Positions 1 through 7,566 of a stretch of DNA of 64,000 nucleotides are shown here, piece after piece (position 1 is the stretch's first letter; the number at the start of each line of letters is the position of its first letter). Under the pieces are notes generated by a model that was not told where the DNA came from, ran no database searches, and was given only the letters and a program-made list of their open reading frames with translations. This stretch comes from Microcoleus vaginatus HSN003 (GTDB lineage Bacteria; Cyanobacteriota; Cyanobacteriia; Cyanobacteriales; Microcoleaceae). The DNA lies in contig NZ_CP031705.1 in the NCBI RefSeq assembly GCF_022701255.1, forward strand, positions 3,782,001 to 3,846,000, in the 5' to 3' direction. The position numbers were made by a program, and so were the translations under genes.

Positions 1-1251
1 GACGGGGGAGCTTTAGTGCTGTTCAAGCCCAACGGTCAAGTCAGGTTCCAGCAGTTGCATTGTCAGGAAGGACGGCAGTGCCAAGATATGCGAAAAGCGC
101 TGGAAATCGCCACCAGGCAAGCTACAGCAGGTGCAGGCGCTACTGCTGCATCGTTTTCGGAAACCTCTGGGCAAACCTCTAGTCTTGACCTGCAAGTGGG
201 TCGTTATTTGGGCCCGGATGTTCATTTGTTTGGGGCGCCAATTTTAGTCAACAATTTGGAGCGGGGACGGCTTTATGTTTTTAGCAGTGACCCGCAATAT
301 CTCTGGACTCCCAGCAGACAGAAATTAGTTCGGTTGGTGGCGGATCAAACCGCCGTGGCTATTTGCAAAGACGAACTTACTGTTAAGTTGGCGGAAAAAG
401 ACCGCTTAGACAGAGAGTTAGAAATCGGGGCGGAAATTCAATTGCGGCTGCAGCCCCGTAGTTGTCCGAAAATTCCCGGCCTTGACGTGGCAGCCCGCTG
501 CCAAACTGCTAGCAGAGTTGGCGGAGATTATTATGATTTTATTCCCGCTGACTATGACCCGATCGGCAAGGAAGAGGGGGGGGAACAGCCCCCATCCCTG
601 ATGAAAAATCTCAAGTCCAAAATCGACAAGGGCCGCTGGAGCATTGTGATCGGCGACGTGATGGGCAAGGGAGTACCGGCTGGCCTGTTGATGACGATGA
701 CACGGGGTATGCTGCGGGCGGAGGTGTTGAACCGCCACTCGCCGTCGAGAATTTTGCAACATTTAAACCGGGTTATGCACGCGGATTTGGAAAATTCCCA
801 CCGTTTTGTGACTCTGTTTTATTCGGAGTATGACCCGAAAACTCGCGTTCTGTGTTACAGCAATGCTGCTCACCACCCGCCTTTGCTGTGGCAAGCTGCA
901 ACTAATTCGATTCTTCAGCTTGATACTTTGGAGGGAATGTTAATTGGCCTGGATGCTGATTCGCATTACCAAGAAGCCCAAGTGCAATTGCAGCCAGGAG
1001 ATACTATTATTTATTACACAGACGGATTTACCGATGCTGCTAATCAAAGGGGCGATCGGTTTGATGAGGATAACTTGACCTCGGCTTTTCAGTGGGCCTG
1101 TCAAAATTATCAGCAGTCTGAAGAAATTTTGGATTATTTGTTCGATCGCGTACACCAGTTTATCGGCATCGGCAATCGTAACGAAGATGACATGACACTG
1201 GTTGTACTGAGGGTAACACCTTTAGCAGGAGAAAATCACCATGATAGTTAA
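1..1251 (+). CDS. SpoIIE/RsbU-type PP2C serine phosphatase, 5'-truncated by window edge
   Basis: The reading frame is open from base 1 with no convincing start, so the gene begins upstream of the window. What remains is the tail of a GAF-like sensor region (about residues 1-120), a short charged linker, and a complete C-terminal SpoIIE/PP2C-like phosphatase domain. Aspartates that bind metal in this family are visible in GGDYYDF, VIGDVMGKG, YYTDGFTDA and EDDMTLVVL. Such proteins dephosphorylate serine or threonine on partner-switching anti-sigma antagonists, or on other STAS-type partners. The input signal cannot be read here because the N-terminus is missing. The stop codon overlaps the start of the next small gene by 11 bp, suggesting translational coupling. 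The domain call is secure; partner and pathway are unknown. Confidence 0.88.
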   Translation, partial: DGGALVLFKPNGQVRFQQLHCQEGRQCQDMRKALEIATRQATAGAGATAASFSETSGQTSSLDLQVGRYLGPDVHLFGAPILVNNLERGRLYVFSSDPQYLWTPSRQKLVRLVADQTAVAICKDELTVKLAEKDRLDRELEIGAEIQLRLQPRSCPKIPGLDVAARCQTASRVGGDYYDFIPADYDPIGKEEGGEQPPSLMKNLKSKIDKGRWSIVIGDVMGKGVPAGLLMTMTRGMLRAEVLNRHSPSRILQHLNRVMHADLENSHRFVTLFYSEYDPKTRVLCYSNAAHHPPLLWQAATNSILQLDTLEGMLIGLDADSHYQEAQVQLQPGDTIIYYTDGFTDAANQRGDRFDEDNLTSAFQWACQNYQQSEEILDYLFDRVHQFIGIGNRNEDDMTLVVLRVTPLAGENHHDS

Positions 1252-1480
1252 TTTAATCCCGGAAATTACTGCTGAATTAACAAGTTCGATTAATGGGAAC
1301 GATGTCGCTCACGTGTTAGTTTTGAAATCTCATTTGATATCGACGGTGGTTTTGGCCCAAAGTTACGACATTTTTACTAATTTCCAGAAAGCTTGGAACA
1401 ATTTTGTTTCGACTGGTCAAATAGGAGCTTTTTTTATAGGTATTTTTGTTGGCTGGTTCTTTAAAGGGATTTTTCGTTAG
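1241..1480 (+). CDS. small single-pass membrane protein, unknown function
   Basis: This 79-residue protein starts at an ATG inside the last codons of the phosphatase gene, an 11-bp overlap. The C-terminal third is hydrophobic (GAFFIGIFVGWFF) and ends in a short basic tail, KGIFR, which looks like a membrane segment with a cytoplasmic C-terminus. No enzyme motif is visible and I do not recognise the family. The overlap suggests that its synthesis is coupled to the phosphatase, so it may be a membrane tether or regulator for it; that is inference from position only. It could also be a non-conserved reading frame, but the overlapping start and the hydrophobic tail favour a real gene. Confidence 0.55.
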   Translation: MIVNLIPEITAELTSSINGNDVAHVLVLKSHLISTVVLAQSYDIFTNFQKAWNNFVSTGQIGAFFIGIFVGWFFKGIFR

Positions 1481-1768
1481 AGTTATTGTCCAATAAGATA
1501 TCGGGAACGGAATAAAAAGGTTTGTAGCCAAAACTTCACTTTTTTCTGATGCAGCAAAAGTTTCACAATTTTGTAGTCCAGACTTCAGTTTTTTCTGGTC
1601 AAAAGTTGTATAAAAAGTTTGTAGTCAGGACTTGAGTTTTTTATAGTCGAAGTTGGGATGTAGAACTAAAGTCCTGGCTACAAACCGGAAGAAGGACTAA
1701 AGTCTTTGCAACCAACCGGTTTTTATAGACTTCTGCAAGAGAGATATAATCTAGTTTTAGCTTGAGCA
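1481..1768. repeat. intergenic dispersed inverted repeat between phosphatase unit and argH
   Basis: An A/T-rich spacer contains several degenerate copies of a motif like GTAGTCAGGACTTGAGTTTT. The clearest palindrome has arms at 1617-1633 and 1669-1685, 16 of 17 bases complementary. The same motif family recurs at 34438-34554. No open reading frame of note lies here. It may serve as a terminator for the upstream pair, but the repeat looks mobile or dispersed rather than gene-specific. Confidence 0.6.
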
Positions 1769-3154
1769 ATGACAACACAACAAAAAACTTGGAGTCAAAG
1801 ATTTGAATCGGCGCTGCACCCGGCGATCGCCCGATTCAATGCTAGTATTGGCTTCGATATTGAATTGATTGAGTACGACTTGACTGGTTCTGTCGCTCAC
1901 GCTAAAATGCTGGCCAAAACGGGGATTATTTCCGCAGCAGAAGGCGAACAGTTAGTCAATGGTTTGGAACAGATCCGCCGCGAATACCGCCAAGGACTTT
2001 TTGTTCCGGGAGTTGATGCAGAAGACGTTCACTTCGCAGTAGAGAAGCGGCTGACGGATATCGTGGGGGAGGCGGGGAAAAAGTTGCACACGGCCCGATC
2101 GCGCAACGATCAAGCCGGCACTGATACTCGCTTGTATTTGCGCGATCGCATCGCAGAAATTCGCGAGCAATTGCGGGAATTTCAAGGAGTTTTGCTCGAT
2201 CTTGCCGATCGTAACGTAGAAACTTTAATCCCCGGTTACACGCACTTGCAGCGCGCTCAGCCGATCAGCTTGGCTCATTACTTGTTAGCTTATTTTGAAA
2301 TGACCGATCGCGATTGGGAACGTCTTGGCGATATCTGCAAGCGGGTGAATGTTTCCCCTTTGGGTTGTGGCGCGCTGGCGGGGACGACTTTCCCGATCGA
2401 CCGACATTATACGGCCGAACTCTTGCAATTTGACAAGGTTTATGCTAATAGCTTAGATGGAGTGAGCGATCGAGATTTTGCGATCGAATTTCTCGCCGCA
2501 GCTAGCTTGATTATGGTACACCTGAGCCGTTTGTCAGAAGAAATGATTTTGTGGTCTTCTCACGAATTTGGATTTATTACGCTCAAAGATAGCTGCGCTA
2601 CGGGCTCTAGCATCATGCCCCAGAAAAAAAATCCCGACGTGCCGGAGTTGGTGCGGGGCAAAGCGGGGCGGGTGTTCGGTAACTTGCAAGCCTTGTTGGT
2701 AGTAGTGAAGGGACTTCCTTTGGCCTACAACAAAGATTTGCAAGAAGATAAAGAGGCTTTGTTTGATACCGTCAGAACGGTACAGGGTTGCTTGGAAGCA
2801 ATGACAATTTTGTTGCGCGAAGGAATCGAGTTTAATGGCGAGATCCTCGCTGCCGCTGTTACAGAAGACTTTTCTAACGCTACAGACGTAGCAGACTACT
2901 TGGCAACCAAAGGCGTTCCCTTCCGGGAAGCTTACAATCTTGTCGGCCAAGTTGTCAAAACTTGCCTTTCGAGGGGCAAACTCCTCAAAGATTTGACACT
3001 TGAGGAGTGGAAAGACTTGCACCCAGCCTTTGAGACAGACATTTACAGCGCGATCGCACCTCAGCAAGTGGTGGCGGCTCGCAATAGTTACGGGGGTACC
3101 GGGTTTGAACAAGTGAGAAAATCACTTATCGCTGCGCGCGATCGACTCGCCTAA
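1769..3154 (+). CDS. argH: argininosuccinate lyase
   Basis: The 461-residue product has the normal length for ArgH. It cleaves argininosuccinate to arginine and fumarate in the last step of arginine synthesis, as a cytoplasmic homotetramer. The fumarase/aspartase superfamily signature [12 protein letters not shown], which carries the catalytic loop serine, is present in the middle of the protein. Other family blocks are TARSRNDQ near residue 110, the HLQRAQP block that carries a catalytic histidine, and the N-terminal WSQRFE. The ATG follows a long repeat-containing spacer. A convergent small gene lies 100 bp downstream. No anomaly is visible in the coding sequence. Confidence 0.97.
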   Translation: MTTQQKTWSQRFESALHPAIARFNASIGFDIELIEYDLTGSVAHAKMLAKTGIISAAEGEQLVNGLEQIRREYRQGLFVPGVDAEDVHFAVEKRLTDIVGEAGKKLHTARSRNDQAGTDTRLYLRDRIAEIREQLREFQGVLLDLADRNVETLIPGYTHLQRAQPISLAHYLLAYFEMTDRDWERLGDICKRVNVSPLGCGALAGTTFPIDRHYTAELLQFDKVYANSLDGVSDRDFAIEFLAAASLIMVHLSRLSEEMILWSSHEFGFITLKDSCATGSSIMPQKKNPDVPELVRGKAGRVFGNLQALLVVVKGLPLAYNKDLQEDKEALFDTVRTVQGCLEAMTILLREGIEFNGEILAAAVTEDFSNATDVADYLATKGVPFREAYNLVGQVVKTCLSRGKLLKDLTLEEWKDLHPAFETDIYSAIAPQQVVAARNSYGGTGFEQVRKSLIAARDRLA

Positions 3155-3254
3155 ACATCGTTGAATTATTGGACGAATTCCGGCTGGCTATCTCTACGAA
3201 AGAACGATCGTGTTTTCCACTCTGGTTCTAACTTCGGCAGATAGCCTGACTCAA

Positions 3255-3446
3255 TTAATCTTCAGCAGCAGCCATATCTTTGTCTCTGCCGCCGCCACTC
3301 ATGGCGCCCATGCCACCGCCGTTGCCGCCGTCAAATCGTCTTCTCTTGTTGGAGAACATATCTTGATTTCTCCGCTTGCGAAACTTGCGAGCGTATGCTT
3401 GATTTCGTTGTGCCTTCTCTTTCTTGAGATTGCGGCGCTTAGCCAT
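3255..3446 (-). CDS. small Arg/Lys-rich conserved cyanobacterial protein
   Basis: The product has 63 residues from an ATG at 3446 that is preceded by a GAGGT ribosome-binding site. A GTG further upstream keeps the frame open but lies inside the end of an insertion-sequence remnant, so it is not preferred. The N-terminal half is strongly basic (MAKRRNLKKEKAQRNQAYAR, then KFRKRR). The tail is glycine-rich and acidic at the end. The composition suggests binding to RNA, the ribosome or DNA, but no named domain is recognisable. I recall similar short basic proteins in other cyanobacteria; that is memory, not a search. It is convergent with argH. Confidence 0.7.
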   Translation of the reverse strand: MAKRRNLKKEKAQRNQAYARKFRKRRNQDMFSNKRRRFDGGNGGGMGAMSGGGRDKDMAAAED

Positions 3447-3473
3447 TCTGACCTCACTAATAAACATTGACAG

Positions 3474-3900
3474 TCCCCGGGCTTTCACGCCCAGGGATTC
3501 TTAAGTTTGACACTCTGTGCACTTTTGGTGACTAAGATTCTTGGTTCACCGAAGCCACTTACTGGAGACAGGATTGCTCCCGCCCAAGTATAGGTGTCCT
3601 CTCCCCAAGCGTAAATTCCGGTATGCCCTACCGTACTCGATCAGTTCTCTTTCTGTAGCTAGGTTTTGTTCAAATTTAGCTTCCCTAAACCGCAACACCG
3701 TTAGGTGTGACTACGCACTCAACTAATCCAGTTAAGTTTTTACGTTGTCTAGTTATACTCAATTTTAGACCGATGACGATCATAGCACACCCGGTACAAG
3801 ACCCAGAAAAAATAACACGGGGATTCAAGTCGCTGGGAATGCGGGCCCCATGGGACGCAATGTTTTCGCTCTTGCCGAATACTTCTATAAACTCTTGACA
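3474..3900 (-). pseudogene. IS200/IS605-family tnpB 3'-end remnant with right-end hairpin
   Basis: Read on the minus strand, the part nearest 3490 translates to TVGHTGIYAWGEDTYTW followed by a short tail. This resembles the C-terminus found after the zinc ribbon of many cyanobacterial TnpB (OrfB) proteins. The frame stops inside a hairpin with arms 3476-3482 and 3489-3496, typical of the right end of these elements. The rest of tnpB is absent or scrambled by stops, so this is a decayed fragment. The small basic gene begins directly beside it. The retained piece is the part that encodes the guide (omega) RNA in active TnpB loci. Family memory supports the call; exact borders are uncertain. Confidence 0.6.
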
Positions 3901-3913
3901 AAATACGACAATT

Positions 3914-4262
3914 GACATCCTCACCGACCTAAAGCCACGGTGATTCCAAGAATCACTTCTTGAACCTTTCTGCTTCTTAGCAGCGGCCTCCACCCTCAAG
4001 GAGATTTGGTCTTATGCTCGCTCCACAGACTAACCCCGCAAGCCCTGCGGTTTTATGTGTCGAATACCAACAAAAATCTTTGTTGTTTGATTCTAGGGGT
4101 GGACTGCCCATTGCCCTGTCATCTTTTCCCGGTCTACCGATTTTTCTTCCCCGTTGCAGTCATTGCAAGCTTTGGTGTTAGGGTTTATGTCTCCATCGTC
4201 GCGGGTGGGTCATTGACCAATTAGATTGTAACACAAAGCCGTCCTAAAAGGACGGGGTTTCT
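3914..4262 (-). mobile_element. internally deleted IS200/IS605-like element (both ends, tnpB body missing)
   Basis: A hairpin at 4239-4255 (CCGTCCtaaaaGGACGG) marks one end and a second at 3922-3942 (CACCG...CGGTG) the other, as in IS200/IS605 ends. Between them the minus strand reads TRDDGDINPNTKACND, resembling the zinc-ribbon DRDxNAAxN block of TnpB, then stops. The element is about 350 bp, so most of tnpB is gone and it could move only if an autonomous relative supplies TnpA. The bcp start codon lies 13 bp beyond the element, so bcp transcription may have been affected by the insertion. Borders are estimates. Confidence 0.55.
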
Positions 4263-4275
4263 ACCCACTTTTTTG

Positions 4276-4749
4276 ATGACGATTTATCCCGGTGACGTAG
4301 CTCCTGTCTTCAGCCTGCCCGACGCGCAAGGCAATATCGTCAGCCTTGCAGATTTTCGAGGGCGGCGAGTTGTACTTTACTTTTATCCTCGGGACAATAC
4401 CCCAGGCTGTACTAAAGAAGCTTGCGGCTTTCGCGATCTTCACTCAGACTACGAGTCGCGCAATATTTCAGTCCTCGGCGTCAGTACAGACGGGGCCGGG
4501 GCCCATGCCAAGTTTGCAGCTAAATATCAACTGCCTTTTCCCTTGCTGTGCGACTTAAACGCCGAAGTGGCTACCGCCTACGGCTGTTACGGACTCAAAA
4601 AATTTATGGGAAAAGAATTTATGGGAATTACTCGATCGACCTTCGCGATCGACCCTGATGGTAGGATTGAAAAGGTTTATCGGAAAGTCAAACCAGAAAC
4701 TCACGCGGCGGAGATCCTAGCAGACTTGCCAGACCTCTCGCGCGAATGA
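4276..4749 (+). CDS. bcp: thioredoxin-dependent peroxiredoxin, Bcp/PrxQ type
   Basis: The protein has 157 residues when read from the ATG at 4276; a TTG one codon upstream is in frame but less likely. It reduces hydrogen peroxide and organic hydroperoxides using thioredoxin. The active-site block FYPRDNTPGCTKEAC holds the peroxidatic cysteine (C45) and the resolving cysteine five residues on (C50), the mark of the PrxQ subgroup. No signal peptide is seen, so it should act in the cytoplasm or near thylakoids. There is no clear Shine-Dalgarno sequence before the start, and the insertion-sequence remnant ends only 13 bp upstream. Confidence 0.95.
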   Translation: MTIYPGDVAPVFSLPDAQGNIVSLADFRGRRVVLYFYPRDNTPGCTKEACGFRDLHSDYESRNISVLGVSTDGAGAHAKFAAKYQLPFPLLCDLNAEVATAYGCYGLKKFMGKEFMGITRSTFAIDPDGRIEKVYRKVKPETHAAEILADLPDLSRE

Positions 4750-4826
4750 AAAATTAAAAATTAAGACTCCGGAGCTGCAAGCTAGGAGGCCTGAAATTAC
4801 TATCTCCTAAACAAGCTTTTGAGTTT

Positions 4827-5282
4827 ATGCGTCGATTGTGGCAAATTGTACAAACTGTGCTGGGACTGATTTTTCGACATCCCGTCACTGGTACTGCGGT
4901 GATTCCCGTATTGCCTGACGGGCGAATTGTGTTAATTCGCCGCCGCGACAACGGTCGCTGGGCACTGCCGGGAGGTATGGTGGATTGGGGAGAGGATATT
5001 CCGACAACTGTGCGCCGGGAATTAGCGGAGGAAACAGGACTCGATTTAGTCAAAATCCGCCGCTTGGTGGGTGTTTATTCGGCTGCCGATAGAGACCCTC
5101 GCCTGCACTCGATTTGTATCGTGGTGGCGGCAGAGGTAGAGGGAAAGATGCAAGTTCAGGATACCCTTGAAGTCAGCGAGGTTGAGGCTTTTTTGCCCGA
5201 ATCGCTGCCGGAGGGCGCACTCAGCCACGATAACGACCAACACTTACAGGACTATTTTCAAGGCCTGACAACTTTGGCGTAA
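4827..5282 (+). CDS. Nudix hydrolase
   Basis: The 151-residue product carries a complete Nudix box beginning at G50 (PGGMVDWGEDIPTTVRRELA, continuing EETG), with the glutamates that bind magnesium in place. Nudix enzymes hydrolyse nucleoside diphosphates linked to another group; the substrate cannot be predicted from sequence here. An N-terminal hydrophobic helix (LWQIVQTVLGLIF) could be membrane-associated or part of the fold. It lies 77 bp after bcp in the same direction and may be co-transcribed with it, consistent with a housekeeping or oxidised-nucleotide role, though that is inference. Confidence 0.9.
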   Translation: MRRLWQIVQTVLGLIFRHPVTGTAVIPVLPDGRIVLIRRRDNGRWALPGGMVDWGEDIPTTVRRELAEETGLDLVKIRRLVGVYSAADRDPRLHSICIVVAAEVEGKMQVQDTLEVSEVEAFLPESLPEGALSHDNDQHLQDYFQGLTTLA

Positions 5283-5441
5283 ATCGGCGGGGCATCCAAA
5301 TTTTCAGAAAAGTCGGAAATTACCTCGCCGTCAAAAATTGTCTGTGATGACTGTGGAATTAATTTTTAATGTTTTCCTACTTTAATTCACAATCTCTGAA
5401 GATTAAATTAATCATATTTTTATTACTAAATATTTAACCGG

Positions 5442-6248
5442 ATGTACTCACCGCTACGCAATTCTCGGGTAAAACTCTCTGTAGGGCAAATCTTCTGGCA
5501 CGAAGTCGGTCAAGGCCCGAAGTTAGTATTTTTGCACGGTTCTTGGCAGGACAGCAGTCAGTGGCTGCGGACGATCGAACATTTGAGCCCCTACTACCAA
5601 TGCTTCGCACCGGATTTGCTGGGGTTTGGCGACTCGGAACGCCCGAAAATTCATTATTCGATCGACCTGGAAGTAGAATGTCTCGCTCAATACCTCGATA
5701 CTTTGAAGCTGCGAGAGGTTTATTTAATCGCTCACTCTCTGGGTGGTTGGGTGGCCACAAGCTACGCTATCAAATATCCCGATCGAGTTCAGGGTTTGGT
5801 TTTGTTGGCCCCAGAAGGCGTCAAGGTTGGCAACCGGCGCGGGCGCTGGCAGACGGCTAGCTGGCTAATGGGCCAACCACCCCTGGCTTTTTGGTGGCTG
5901 CGATCGATCTATCCAATTGCTAAGTTGCTGGGTAGTCAAAACAAGATTGACGGACTGCTAAATTTCAGACAGGAGTTGATGCAGTCCCCAGTTGCGGTGC
6001 AGTTGCTGTTCCGGCGGCGGCAGGCTGAAATTACAGCGGAATTAGTTGATGAGAATTTGCCTTTGCTGAAAGCGCCTGTTTTGCTGTTGCACGGTTCTGA
6101 AGATACCACTGCAGCTTCGTCTCTGTGTCAATCCTATGCTGCTCTAGCTCCTAATGCCGAACTGCAATTGGTTAGTCCAGGGGGAAGCAATTTGCCGCAG
6201 GAAGTCCCGGATGTTGTTGCTAAGTATATTCGGGAATTTGCTAAGTGA
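5442..6248 (+). CDS. alpha/beta-hydrolase fold protein with apparently missing catalytic histidine
   Basis: The 268-residue protein has the alpha/beta-hydrolase pattern: oxyanion-hole HGS at 32-34, the nucleophile elbow AHSLGG with serine 99, and an acidic residue D221 in HGSEDT. The C-terminal block that normally reads G-H-x-P-x-E reads PGGSNLPQE, so the usual catalytic histidine position is occupied by asparagine 250. It may therefore be inactive as a hydrolase, use another histidine, or act as a binding protein. A spacer of about 160 bp separates it from the Nudix gene. The fold is clear; the substrate is unknown. Confidence 0.85.
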   Translation: MYSPLRNSRVKLSVGQIFWHEVGQGPKLVFLHGSWQDSSQWLRTIEHLSPYYQCFAPDLLGFGDSERPKIHYSIDLEVECLAQYLDTLKLREVYLIAHSLGGWVATSYAIKYPDRVQGLVLLAPEGVKVGNRRGRWQTASWLMGQPPLAFWWLRSIYPIAKLLGSQNKIDGLLNFRQELMQSPVAVQLLFRRRQAEITAELVDENLPLLKAPVLLLHGSEDTTAASSLCQSYAALAPNAELQLVSPGGSNLPQEVPDVVAKYIREFAK

Positions 6249-6350
6249 ATTGGTAATTGGTAAGGAAGAAAGAAGGAAGAGAGAAGAGGGAAGAGGGAAG
6301 AAGAATTCCCCATTACCCATCCCCCTTAACAATGACTCATAATTCATAAC
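6249..6350. repeat. purine-rich 7-bp tandem repeat in a convergent spacer
   Basis: The spacer between the alpha/beta hydrolase and coaX holds a purine-only tract (about 6262-6302) built from heptamers close to GGGAAGA. The same heptamer forms a longer array at 34301-34391. It is followed by short CATAACTCAT repeats. No gene is present. Confidence 0.7.
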
Positions 6351-7253
6351 TCATAACTCATGAGTCATTCCCCAAAAAATAGCCTCTGGTGCGTAAATTA
6401 AGCCTGCGGCTGTATCAGGAAAGGCTGCGGTGAGGTATTTTAAAAGCATAGTGCGATCGCCCCCCGTGACCGCAATTTTGCTATCAGGAAACAAACACCG
6501 CCAATCTTCAATAAAATCCCTAACTCCTGCCACCGTCGCATACACAACTCCGCTTTGAATTGCCCCCGCAGTATCTTTCGCCCAGCGGTGCGGCAGATTT
6601 TGTGGTAAACTGATTAAAGGTAATGCAGCAGTTTTTTTACCGAGCGACGATAACTGCAAACCCAAGCCTGGTAAGATGGCGCCCCCAACTAAATACCTAT
6701 TGACATCAACCCCAGTAAATGTTAAGGCTGTACCAGCATCTATAAGTAAAACTGGCCAACCCAATTCCTTGCCAGCGCCCAGTACAGCCAAAGCTCTGTC
6801 AATTCCCAGGGTAGGATAGAGTCCCCCGATCGGCAACTGGTCTAAAGTAATAATTCGGACATCAGGATAACTCTGCCAAATTGCTGTTTGCTGGGTAACT
6901 ACTGAGGCCAAAATTAGAGGCAGTGGCACTAAAGAAAGTGTGTGAGGACTAGAAAAAGCGGGAGTAGCAGGAAGAGAAAGGAGATTTTGAGAAGATGCTT
7001 CCTCGATCGACCTCATTACTGTTTGCACCAAATATTCGGCCTTTTCCTGCTGGGAGAGCGGGGAAACAGTATCAGCATTGAGATGCTGTGTATCCCATGT
7101 TTTCTCCAGAGTTTTGCCCGCAAATAATCCCCAGTGCAGCCGAGAATTGCCGATCGCCAAAGCTATTTTAATCTGGCCTTTACCTTTCGCTCCCGAAGTA
7201 ATGTTGTCGCTGGTTGCTGGCGAACGAAAATTGTCGGTAATTGAGTTTTCCAT
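6351..7253 (-). CDS. coaX: type III pantothenate kinase
   Basis: The 300-residue protein phosphorylates pantothenate, the first committed step of coenzyme A synthesis. Type III family blocks are visible: LAIGNSRLHWG near residue 32, PIGGLYPTLGIDRALA, VLLIDAGTALTF with the conserved aspartate, and GGAILPGLGLQL. The first phosphate-binding motif has A33 where most family members have aspartate (usually DIGNT); cyanobacterial CoaX often departs from that consensus, so function is probably retained. A non-conserved stretch of about 28 residues precedes it, and the true start could lie further inside. It is convergent with the alpha/beta hydrolase gene. Confidence 0.9.
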   Translation of the reverse strand: MENSITDNFRSPATSDNITSGAKGKGQIKIALAIGNSRLHWGLFAGKTLEKTWDTQHLNADTVSPLSQQEKAEYLVQTVMRSIEEASSQNLLSLPATPAFSSPHTLSLVPLPLILASVVTQQTAIWQSYPDVRIITLDQLPIGGLYPTLGIDRALAVLGAGKELGWPVLLIDAGTALTFTGVDVNRYLVGGAILPGLGLQLSSLGKKTAALPLISLPQNLPHRWAKDTAGAIQSGVVYATVAGVRDFIEDWRCLFPDSKIAVTGGDRTMLLKYLTAAFPDTAAGLIYAPEAIFWGMTHEL

Positions 7254-7566
7254 GTTGATCGAGCGCGCACAAACATTGAACTAAAGATAGATTTTATATT
7301 AATTTTCTTCGATTAACCGGGCAGTTAACTCTATTTGACATCTGACCAAGTTCTATGGCGCGCCAATTAGTATTCTCGCCTGCAGAGCGCATACTTGATA
7401 AATATAAATATTTGTAAAGCAAATAATTGCTTTGCTCAGGCTGCATCCTTTATAATGTCTTAAGATATTCCAAAAGTCCTGGTAGCTGCGATGGGGCTGT
7501 TGGCGGGGTAAGCATAGGTTTAAAAAAACAGACTCAATCAAAATACTGTACAACTCCTGAGTAAAT
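7254..7566. other. divergent intergenic region, coaX / histidine kinase
   Basis: This 313-bp A/T-rich gap lies between two divergently transcribed genes and should hold both promoters. I see no repeat, RNA gene or recognisable operator in it, only short A/T-rich stretches such as TATAAT near 7451. Confidence 0.4.
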
